DNA of 64,000 nt from Lithobates sylvaticus. Lineage: Eukaryota; Chordata; Amphibia; Anura; Ranidae. The notes below the pieces were generated by a model, which saw only the letters and a program-made list of their open reading frames with translations, was not told the DNA's origin and did no database searches. A program made the position numbers and the translations under genes. Below are positions 55,880 through 64,000 of this stretch, piece by piece. Each line of letters starts with the position of its first letter. Position 1 is the stretch's first letter. The stretch is from the NCBI GenBank assembly GCA_028564925.1, contig CM053028.1, positions 359,763,302 through 359,827,301 of the forward strand. The letters are read 5' to 3'.

Positions 55880-57613
55880 ATAAATAAACAATATGTATAG
55901 TGGAGAAACAGCGCTGTCTGATATATTGTGAACTAATTAATAAAATAATACAATGGTGATGAACTAATTGTAAAAAACAATATAAAAATAATATGAAAAA
56001 TTCTCTGCTGCAACTTAACGTGAGATACACACAGTGCAATACAAGTAGGAAAAAATTGCTGCGCTAAGAATTAATACATGTGATATATAAATCAAATGAG
56101 ATAGTGATACTGATTGTGATAAAAAAAACTCTGATGTCATAGGTTAGATTCAAACAGTAACCTACAAACAGATCACCATAAATAAATAAATAAAAAATGA
56201 TGAAAATAAAATAAAACAAATCATGTATACAAATACTGTATATATAGAGAAGTATCTGAAACCTGAGTTCAGTAGATGTGATATCATGGAAAATCATATA
56301 ATAAAAAAATAATAAAATAGCATGCACAAAGTCCACAATAAATGGTAAAGATGTGCTGTTATGCTTCAATGGTGACGTTTGCACTCAACACCCTCAGAAA
56401 ACGTGATTGGAATACACCAATCAAGAAGAAGAAAAAGATCCTCCACCAGTGAAATCACTGCAGCTTACCAGCTGATCTGATCTCTTTTTCAAGGAGATCA
56501 GAAAGGCCTGTGGCTTATCATATCTATAAGAAAAAGGGGCTGGTATGTTCCTGTCTAGACTGACAGAAACCAGAGGACCAAATGAGTACCACACCGTGCA
56601 ATGTGGAGATTGTAATAGAAAAAGTTTAATAATAAATTTACAAAAAATACAGATCATTCCACAATGGGAGGTAAAATTGAGGACAATTGCAGCTAGGTAA
56701 CATCCAGAAATATCTTGTCCAATAAATCTAGATGTGGTAACAGTGGAACAATACAAACATGTAACATGAAACTAACAACATTAAACAATGCGTCTAGACG
56801 CCAAGAATCTATATGTGGGTGTCTCTGCCGCGTCAAAACGACGTGTATATATTATATTAAATGTCTGTAAATAGGCAGAGGCATCCGCACAGAGGTCCCT
56901 GGAGGGCTCGAGCCCATGTGGGCAAGGAGAGAGAGGGAGGTAGGGAGAGGAATGCAGTACAGGGAGCCGGCTCAATGTGATCACATCCTATTGTAAAGTA
57001 ATTGTCTGCTAAACTTGTTATTATTACTCAGTAATATGAGTCATGGTATGCAAATCAGGAAGGATGTACTGAGCTGATACAGAGCAGATAGAGTGTGTGA
57101 ATGAAGGAATTCACTGACAGTCTTGATATAGATCTGCTGATAGTGAGATGTCTGCTGTTGTCACTATTCCATTAACAGTCTCTGATACATAGAGTGACAC
57201 TACTAGGCATAGGGTACAGGTAACAGATGAAGTCCGTGTGGCCTATCAAATTTGGCAATCTGTATTGGAAAATAATGGTTCCATACAATACCCCATCCGC
57301 CGAGTGTCCGTATCCAGTGAATAGCGTTAAGGAAAGTGTGGTTGTCTGACATTGGTAGATCTCCTGTATCCGGTCCTATTGGCAAAAACACGGATTCTGT
57401 GTGGTGTATTGTAGGCACTCAACTGCACTAATGACCTAGTATAACTGCTCCGTATAGTGTCCGGTGTACTTCCGGTCATATGGTATCGCTCCGATATTCC
57501 GTCTCTTCGGCTTGTAGGCTTGGTTCCCTCCGGGACTCAGCTGTGCGATGGCGTCACGCAACGCTGATGACGTCAACGCGTTTCGCTGGGCAATTTGCGT
57601 AGCTTCGCCTAGA
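55880..57613 (-). repeat. unclassified retroelement-like repeat with CGAAACGCG motif
   Basis: On the minus strand it carries CCCAGCGAAACGCGTTGACG near 57600 and a CTTAGCGCAGCAATTTTTTC stretch near 56060, the same kind of end (TAGCGC-AA-TTTTT) as the insert at 15.1-15.8 kb. The GCGAAACGCG block resembles the right half of a hammerhead core, but CUGAUGA is not seen. It probably continues beyond the hAT insertion at 60810. No protein domain is found. Confidence 0.4.
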
Positions 57614-57764
57614 CGTACAGGCAGAGCCGATCGGCCTTATAGGCACACTATGCAAGCTGCTTAGGGCCCCGCCGCTGTGGGGGGGCCCCCCAAGACCCAG
57701 CATCCCCCCTGCACCTCTGGCTGGCCGTTTAGAGTGCAGTGAGGCGAGGTGGGAGGAGGTGGAA

Positions 57765-58035
57765 GGCGGTGATCGGCAGCTCTATGGTGCCTGAGTGGCC
57801 GGCGTGATCTCCCTGGGGTTTGTAGTGCTCTCAGTGTATACAGTGGAGAGGAGAAGGGAGGGGCCTCTGACCCAGGCAGGTATCAGTTTCACTTTCACTC
57901 TGCTTGAACACTGTTGCTGATGCCCGGGTCAGAGGCCCCTCCCCTCTCCACTGTATACATTCAGAGATAGAACTACTAGCCCCAGGGAGATCCCCCTGCC
58001 TGTGGACACCATATAGCTGCCGATCGCTGCCCCCC
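57765..58035. repeat. palindrome of about 270 bp
   Basis: AGTGTATACAGTGGAGAGGA and GGGAGGGGCCTCTGACCC on the left are mirrored by GGGTCAGAGGCCCCTCCC and CCACTGTATACATTC on the right. The outer blocks GGTGATCGGCAGCTCTATGG and CATATAGCTGCCGATCGCTG also pair. It is part of the hAT element. Confidence 0.75.
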
Positions 58036-58073
58036 ACCTCCACCAGCCAGGTACAGGGGAACCTCTGCAAGGG

Positions 58074-58320
58074 GGGGAGTCAGCTGTTTGGGGACCCAAA
58101 TGTAAGAGGGGGGGCTTTCTGGGGACACTAATGTAAGGAAGGGGGCCTCTGGGGACACTAATGTAAGAGGGGGGCTCTTTGGGGATACTAATGTAAGGAC
58201 GGGGCCCTCTGGGGACACTGATGTACGTAGGGAGGCTCACTGGGGACCCTGATGTAAGGAGGGGCTCTCTGAGGTCACTGATGTAAGGGGGGCTCTCTGG
58301 GGACCCTGATGTAAAGAGGG
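58074..58320. repeat. minisatellite, CTCTCTGGGGACACTAATGTAAGAGGGGG unit, left part
   Basis: About eight units of 28-33 bp of the type GGGGACACTAATGTAAG + AGGGGGGCTCTCT. The same unit continues at 60295-60606 after the low-complexity block. Repetitive minus-strand frames (SPESPPLTLV-like) are products of the repeat. Confidence 0.9.
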
Positions 58321-60294
58321 ACTGAAGAATATGGGCAGAATAAAAAGCTGAGAAAAGAAGATCTGAGCTCTGACGGAAAGAAAAAAGAGGGAAAGAAACA
58401 AAGTAGAGAAGAAGGCAACAGGAGAAACTGAAAGAGATAAAAGGATAGAGGCCGCGAGAGAGCTCTGCTGAAGTACGCAGAGCACGAGAGCAAGAGTAGC
58501 ACGAGAAGAGAGAGAAGAGAAGAAGGAGGACGGAGAGAGCGAAGAAGAGAGAAACGCGATGCCGGGGGGGCTGGGGCGGCGGGCCTCTCTGGCCGCTGGG
58601 CTGGGTCTCTGGCGCTGCGCTGCTGGCTCCTCTCGCGGGGCTCGGGGGCTCTCTCTGCTGCTGGCTGGGGGCGATGAGAAGCGGAGGAGGAGAGAAGAAG
58701 AGTAAAGAGGAGAGCGAAAGACTAAGAAAGAAGAAGAGACAAGAAAAAAAGACGGAATAGACAAGAGACTGCAGAGAAGAGAAGGAACAGGGCTAGAAAG
58801 GATAAGAGAGCTGAGAAGAAGAAAGAGCAGCTCGGCTGAGAACAGAGCTGAGGAAAGAGAGAAGAAAGAAAAGAAGCGGTAGCACGAGAGATAGAAGGAA
58901 AAGAGGAACATGGGAGAGCAGACACTAATAACGAGAGAGAGAAAGAGAGAAGGACGCTCTCCTTGACGAGCTAGAACAGGCTAAAGAGTAGAAGAGCTGA
59001 GAAGAGCTGAGAGCAGAGGAGAGAGAAAGAGCGTAACGGAGAGCAAGCGGGCGGGCTCTCGGGCTGTCTCGTTGCTGCTGCGGCTGGGCTGGCTCCGGGC
59101 GCTTGGGGGCTCCGCTCTCTCTGGGGCTGGGCTGCTCGCTCTCGGCGCTGGCGCCTGCCTGGGGCTGCTGGGCTCGCCCCGGCCGGCCGCTCCTGCCTGG
59201 CTGGCTCTGGGGGGGCCCTAGAGGAAGAGTACAAAGCGGAGCGAAAGAAGCAGAATAGAGCAGCAAAGAGAATAGGCCAGAGAAGAGAAGCAAGCTGCAA
59301 GCAGAACGAAAGAAGGTCGAAAAGAAAAGAGACTGGCCTGAAAAAAGAAGAAACGAGGAAAGAAAAGAGAAAGAGGAGAAGACATAAAAGAGAAAGAGGA
59401 GGAAGAAGAAGAGAGAGAAGAAGAAGACAAACAGAGCGAATTAAGAAGGTCTAAGGAGAGAGAAGCAGAGCGTGAAAGAGATCTGGAAGAAAATGAAAGA
59501 GATGAGGAACCAGCAAGACAAAGGAAGAAAGAAGAAGGAGAGAACGACAAGAGGAGGGAGCAGAAAGAGAAGAAACGAAGCACAGAAGAGAAAGGAAGAG
59601 AGAAAAGAAAAGAAGAGCTCCCTGGCTCTCGGGGGCTCGTGGGCTCGCTGGCGGGGCGGCTGGGGCTCTCGGCCTGGGGCCTGCGTGCTGGCGGGGGGGC
59701 TGGCTGCTGCTTGGGCTTCGCTCGCTCTTCGGGCTCTGCTCTGGGCTGGGGGGTCTGCTGGCTGCTGCTGCGGCTTCTGGCTCTGGGGGCTCTCTGCTCT
59801 TCGGGGCGGCCGGGCCCGGGGCGGCGGCTCTGGGCGTCGGCGGGGGCTGGCTCCTTGGGGCGCGCTGGCGGCTGGAGCTGCTGGCGCGGCGCGCCTCCCG
59901 GGGGCTGCTCTGGGCTGTGGGGCGGGCTGGGCTGGCTCTGTCTCGGCCCTGGCTGCTGGGCTCCGGGCTCCTCTCTCTGGGGGCTGCCCTTCCTGGCTCC
60001 GGGCGCTGGGGGGCTGCGGCTGGGGGGCTTGCTGGGGGCTCGCTGGGCTGGGGGAAGCTGCGGGCTGGCCTCTTGCCTGCTGCGGCTGCTGGGCTGGGCT
60101 GGGGGCGGCGCTGCCTCCTGGGCTGCTGCGGCTCTAAGGCGACTTCAGACACGAAGAGAGAGAGAAAAGCAAGAAAGAGAGAAAAGAAAGGAAGACGAGC
60201 GTAGAGAGCGCAGAAGGAACGGCAGCGAGAGAGAGAAGAGAAAAAGAGAAGCGGAGAGAGCTGGAAAGAGAGCTCTAAGCAGACCGGCCGGAAG
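58321..60294. other. low-complexity GA-rich and GGCTGG-rich block, possible assembly artefact
   Basis: GA-only stretches alternate with GGCTGGGGCTCTCTGG-like stretches without a regular unit. It lies between two halves of one minisatellite and reuses its words (GGGGCTCTCT, GGGG). Frames of more than 200 codons on both strands (60152-59451 minus; 59639-60337 plus) are Pro/Ser/Arg or Gly/Leu/Trp low-complexity text with no domain. No gene is called. Confidence 0.6.
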
Positions 60295-60606
60295 AAGGAG
60301 GGGCTTTCTGGGGACCCTGATGGGGACCCTGATGTAGGGGAGGCTCTCTGGGAAACCTAATGTAGGGGGAGGCTCTCTGAGGGCACTGATTTAAGGGGGC
60401 TCTCTGGGGGACCCTTGTGTAAGGGGGGCTCTCTGGGGACACTTGTGTAAGGGGGGCTCTCTGGGGACCCTGGTGTAAGGGGGGCTCTCTGGGGACCTTG
60501 GTGTAAGGGGGGCTCTCTGAGGACCCTGATGTAAGGGGGGCTCTCTGAGGACCCTGATGTAAGGGGGGCTCTCTGAGGACCCTGATGTAAGGGGGGCTCT
60601 CTGAGG
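60295..60606. repeat. minisatellite, right part
   Basis: About ten units of the type GGGGGGCTCTCTGAGGACCC + TGATGTAA, the same family as 58074-58320. The last units are nearly identical (CTCTCTGAGGACCCTGATGT repeated), indicating recent expansion. Confidence 0.9.
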
Positions 60607-60817
60607 ACCTCATTCTGTTCCATATTGTTGTACTTATTCTTTGACTGTTTTGTTTAAAGGAGGGAGGATTGTTTTGGGAGCACTGAAGTGTCAGGTGTGA
60701 CTGTGTGGCAATGGCAAATGGTTTACATAGCTCACAGCATCACGGGTAAAGTAGAGGGCCCCTTAGCAGAATTTTGCTCAGGGCCCCAGGGAGGTCAGGA
60801 TCGGCACTGCGTACAGG

Positions 60818-61999
60818 CGGGCCTTGCATTGTTCCTCTATATGGCTTACCGCCACGCAAGGTGACCGCCCCTTTTTAAGTATGGTTAAAGGAACTCTATG
60901 TTCTATTCCTCTTGCAGTATTTTGTATTTCATTGCCTGCTCAGGGCATGACGGGAGGAAAAACACATATGGTAAATATCTATATATGTATATGTGTAAAG
61001 GAAGGAAGGGGGAGGGGGGAGGGAGGGGGAAATGAAGGGAAGGAAAGGGGGGGGGAGGCATACTTGATTTGTATATAGGTATGGAAAGGGGTCGGGACTG
61101 CGGTGTGACAGAACACACAGAACTAAACTGGACGGAGACTGGACAAGGGGAAGTGCTGACAGATATAGGTAGTAAGAAGCATAGACAATTCACAATGATG
61201 GTGCCAAATCACTGCATAGCTATGCATGTCGATGGGTACGTCAGATCTGAGTGCAGGATTGGCCATGGGAGAAGTGTCATGTTCAGTTGTAATAAACCGT
61301 GGGAGTTACAAAATACACAAATCATTGCAGATACCCTTGTGGTTAATATTATTTTATTTAATCACGTTTGCATTGAGAACTCCATATGCCTATATTTATT
61401 ATGAATTGGGGTAAGGCAACGTCATTGCTTAGTGTCTATTATTCCCACAGGTTCATGACCCATAGTTCATGCCTACCTCTCTAATGTATTTGGAGTAGTC
61501 AGTCTACATCTTATTGTTTTTTACCAATATCATGGGAAATAGGGTAGATCTAGTGGCTATATTGTCCAGATATAACGGTAAATACTGCTGCAATACATGG
61601 GCAGAGGTAATAAATTTAAGAAAGAAACAACACACCATGAATTATTAATTAAAAAATGTTATTATTATTATGGGATATATATGGCCACGGTGTTATCCAG
61701 GGGGGTTAAATATTCAACATTAAGTCAATATAAATTAATATCAGGCCATTCTGGCCAAAAATTTAAATAAATCACATGGTGTCCATCCAAAATATTGGAC
61801 GACTACTCCCCACCGGCTGAGGCCAACCGGGAAACCGAGGGCCGAGGCCCCCCCCAACACCGTGACAGATTCTATCAAATTTTGCAAACCCATATTAAAT
61901 ATGTCCAGTCCGACCTCTGATAGGTGGACCAATTCTACGTGGCGGAAGGATGTATCCCCAGCCAACACAAGGAAACTATGTATAGTCCTGTTGAGACGC
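60818..61999. other. non-coding stretch, no gene recognised
   Basis: GGGGGA-rich simple sequence lies at about 61005-61058. Minus-strand frame 61968-61741 (75 codons, hydrophobic, LQNLIESVTVLGGASALGFP) has no recognised family. The start of the stretch probably continues the repeat at 55.9-57.6 kb. Confidence 0.35.
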
Positions 62000-62743
62000 T
62001 GTCAGGAACGGTGCTATTACCTGGATCGCCTGCTGGTGTCACTGTTTCCTTTGGCATCAAAGGGTGCAGTTCTGGTGGCCACCAGCAGGGGTCTCCCAGC
62101 CGATGGACATTGTCAGGAATGGTGTTATTACCTGGATCGCCTGGTGGTGTCACTACTTCCTTCAACATCAAAGGGTGCAGTTCTGGTGGCCACCAGCGGG
62201 GGTCTCCCAGCAGATGGACATGCCAGGAATCAGGCTACACCTGTTGTGGATCTGCTGGGTATATAAGCCTGTCCTTCACTGAGGTTCAGTGCTTCAGTAT
62301 TCCTTTCTGTAGCCTTGTCTTGCCTGTTCTGAAACCTGATCCTGGACCTGAAACCTGTACCTGTACCTGTACCTGTAACCTGACCCTTTATCTGCTTCCT
62401 GCCCTGTCCTGGATGTTGTCCCCCTTACCTGGTTCCTGAGACCCGTCCCCTGACTCCTGCCTTGATGTTCCCTTGCTTCCTGGTTCCCCCTTGGTCTCTC
62501 CTCCCTGCCTTGTATATATATATGTTCCATTTCCTTGAGTGTATAGTTAGTTAGTTAGATTAGGGCTTGGGGGTTTGCTGTGTTATTTGTGTTCTTGCTT
62601 GTTTGTGGTTGCTGTGTTTATGTGTGTCTTTATTATTAATAAATATATCTTTATCACTACCTTTTGGAGCCTGATTCCTTTAGTGCAGCCCATCGATCTG
62701 TTCACTAGTGTTGGATGCCTGTGTTTAGGCTCCACTCATGACA
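62000..62743 (+). mobile_element. LTR of an LTR retrotransposon (fossil)
   Basis: It begins TGTCAGGAA and ends CTCATGACA. It contains a TATA-like GTATATAAGCC near 62260 and AATAAA near 62639. The U3 part is tandemly duplicated (62000-62110 and 62111-62220, with a third start at 62221), so the true left edge could be 62000 or 62111. A gag-like region follows directly. The matching 3' LTR is outside the window. Confidence 0.6.
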
Positions 62744-62803
62744 GAATACTGAAGCCATACAAACAGATCGGCTGCACTTGGGAATTGGGTCTGGACACTT
62801 GCT

Positions 62804-64000
62804 ATGCCAGGAAAAATGCATCTGGAAGATATTTTGTACCTCTCGCTCCTAGCAACGGATGACAGAGTTTTTTGTTATCAGACTTTGGGTGGCTATACTA
62901 GGGAGCAACTACTGGAGTGCGTCAGTATAGCCCATGATTTCGTTGATCAGGGCAGTGTTCTTTTTGAGGACGTGCAGCCTCTGATCCAGATTTGTGTCGA
63001 GCTGGCCCTGCCCTGTATTCCTGAGGGCCATGATGACTTCACTCCCCCTTTTGATATGAATCAGGTTGTATCCCTAGTATGGCTTTTTTAAGATGATCCT
63101 GATGACTTTTGTGAGCACTACTCTGGCTGTTCCCCACAGGTGATTTCTGAATGCATTGTGTCTGCTCAGTCTTTTGTTAGACAGGGAAACTTAAACCCAC
63201 AGTTTGTACAACCCATACTTTCAGCATGGTCTGACATGATGCAATTAGCCCCAGCCAAACAAACCACTTCTGCCATCAGATACCAGCCTACCCGAACGTA
63301 TGTTTCCCCATCACCCATACCACACCCAGTTTCCACCCAGTATACACTGCTCCCAACCAAATACTCATATCCAGTTTCTGCTACCTGTACCTATCCTGCA
63401 TTTAACCCCCTTGCCTCTTCTCAGTTGCCTACAAATTCACAAAGACTTCCCCCAGCTACTGTTACCTCTTCTCTGCCATATTCCGATCCTCCTTTCCTGT
63501 CTGCTGCACCCCCCACCTACAAAGCTTCAGCGACCAAGTCAAAGAAGAAACGAAAGTTCTTCCCAACCAAGACGATCCTGCCAGTAATCCAATCTGCCTC
63601 CACACCCACTAAGCTGTCCCAGCCTGAAGCGCCAGAGTTCCAGCTGGAGGTGCCAGCAATCCAGCCTGAAGAGCCAGTACTAGTCTTCCAGCCTGATGTT
63701 CCAGCCCTCAAGCCTGATGTCCCAGCCTTCCAGTCTGATGTCCTGGTGCCAGCCTTCCAGCCTGATGTTCCAGCCCTCAAGCCTGATTTCCCAGCTTTCC
63801 AGTCTGATGTCCTGGTGCCTACCCTCCAGCCTGACGTTCCAGCCTTCCAGCCTGATGTCCTAGCCCTCCAGCCTGACGTCCCAGCCTTCCAGTCTGATGT
63901 CCTGGTGCCGGCCTTCCAGCCTGATGTTCCAGCCTTCCAGTCTGACGTCCCAGCCTTCCAGTTTGATGTCCTGGTGCCAGTTTTCCAGTCTGATGTCCTG
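62804..64000 (+). mobile_element. gag region of an LTR retrotransposon (fossil), runs off the window
   Basis: Downstream of the LTR, a gag-like reading includes a helical N-terminal part (MHLEDILYLSLLATDD, then LLECVSIAHDFVDQG) and PPFDMNQVVSLVWLF. A Pro-rich middle (HPVSTQYTLLPTKYS-type) and a basic patch (KSKKKRKFFP) follow. The end is a tandem array of PAFQPDVPALKPDV-like repeats from about 63590 to the window edge. No CCHC knuckle or pol is reached. It is broken. The family is probably Ty3/Gypsy-like, which is not proven without pol. Confidence 0.55.
63590..64000 (+). repeat. coding minisatellite in the gag region, CCAGCCTTCCAGCCTGATGT unit
   Basis: Tandem variants of CCAGCCTTCCAGCCTGATGT, spaced in multiples of three (24-27 bp and multiples), encode a proline/valine/aspartate-rich run. 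The array continues to the edge, so its full length is unknown. Confidence 0.85.

Larger units (their letters stand above)
57614..60817. mobile_element. hAT-type element with 8-bp duplication, enclosing minisatellite and low-complexity DNA
   Basis: CAGAGCCGATC (57622) is mirrored by GATCGGCACTG (ending 60809). CGTACAGG stands on both sides (57614-57621 and 60810-60817). CAGNG termini with an 8-bp duplication fit hAT. Inside are a palindrome (57765-58035), a minisatellite in two parts (58074-58320 and 60295-60606) and about 2 kb of odd low-complexity sequence. No transposase is found. Confidence 0.7.

Noticed and set aside
57580-57660. A hammerhead ribozyme at the CGAAACGCG motif
   Set aside because: Only the second core half is present. 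No CUGAUGA block lies at the right distance, so it is listed as a repeat motif only.
58237-58911. 224-codon minus-strand frame resembling a membrane protein
   Set aside because: The Leu/Phe/Ser-rich text comes from a GA-only plus strand and minisatellite units, not from a real membrane protein.
59451-60337. Frames of 221-233 codons on both strands in the GC-rich block
   Set aside because: The residues are low-complexity Pro/Ser/Arg or Gly/Leu/Trp text from GGCTGG-like words, open on both strands at once, with no domain. Base composition explains the openness.
61741-61968. 75-codon hydrophobic minus-strand frame
   Set aside because: Considered as a piece of a transposon protein, but no family motif could be named and the neighbours do not continue it.

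Overview
The window looks like a stretch of a large, repeat-rich amphibian genome, most likely a ranid frog. This is inferred from repeat content (Harbinger, Tc1, piggyBac and hAT elements with their MITEs, L1-clade LINEs, a Penelope-like element) and from introns in transposon genes; no host gene was recognised with confidence. No bacterial operon, tRNA, rRNA or CRISPR array was seen. Nearly everything that can be read is mobile DNA in several layers of nesting.

Layout. 1-9.7 kb: anonymous sequence, fold-back MITEs, two hAT MITEs with perfect 8-bp target duplications (one carrying an L1 fragment) and a TTAA-flanked piggyBac-type MITE. 9.69-16.82 kb: a Tc1 element split by a Penelope-like element (reverse transcriptase and GIY-YIG remnants between inverted terminal repeats), a 655-bp retroelement-like insert and a TTAA MITE. 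17-21.7 kb: MITE fragments and a minisatellite. 21.75-26.99 kb: a nearly full-length, broken L1 on the minus strand, split by an insert flanked by a direct repeat of about 330 bp. 28.2-34.3 kb: MITEs, a Ty3/Gypsy integrase fossil and nested hAT elements. 34.31-43.93 kb: a PIF/Harbinger element with terminal inverted repeats and TTA target duplications. It carries a spliced nuclease gene, a spliced MADF gene and, on the other strand, a spliced Myb/SANT-like gene. A 2.2-kb insert in its leader is an almost perfect inverted repeat. 44.5-50.6 kb: MITEs, a fold-back element and a broken Tc1. 51.4-52.9 kb: a broken piggyBac transposase. 53-55.8 kb: fragments, including Tc1 and L1 pieces. 55.9-61 kb: an unclassified repeat holding a hAT element with a minisatellite and about 2 kb of suspicious low-complexity sequence. 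62.0-64.0 kb: LTR and gag region of an LTR retrotransposon fossil running off the window.

The only gene set that seems to work together is in the Harbinger element. In this superfamily a DDE nuclease acts with a Myb-like DNA-binding partner; here two different DNA-binding proteins are encoded, and their genes start head to head about 310 bp apart. The nuclease and MADF frames are open across consensus splice sites, while the minus-strand gene has one in-frame stop. The element therefore looks young, and it is the best candidate for follow-up together with the 2.1-kb palindrome inside it.
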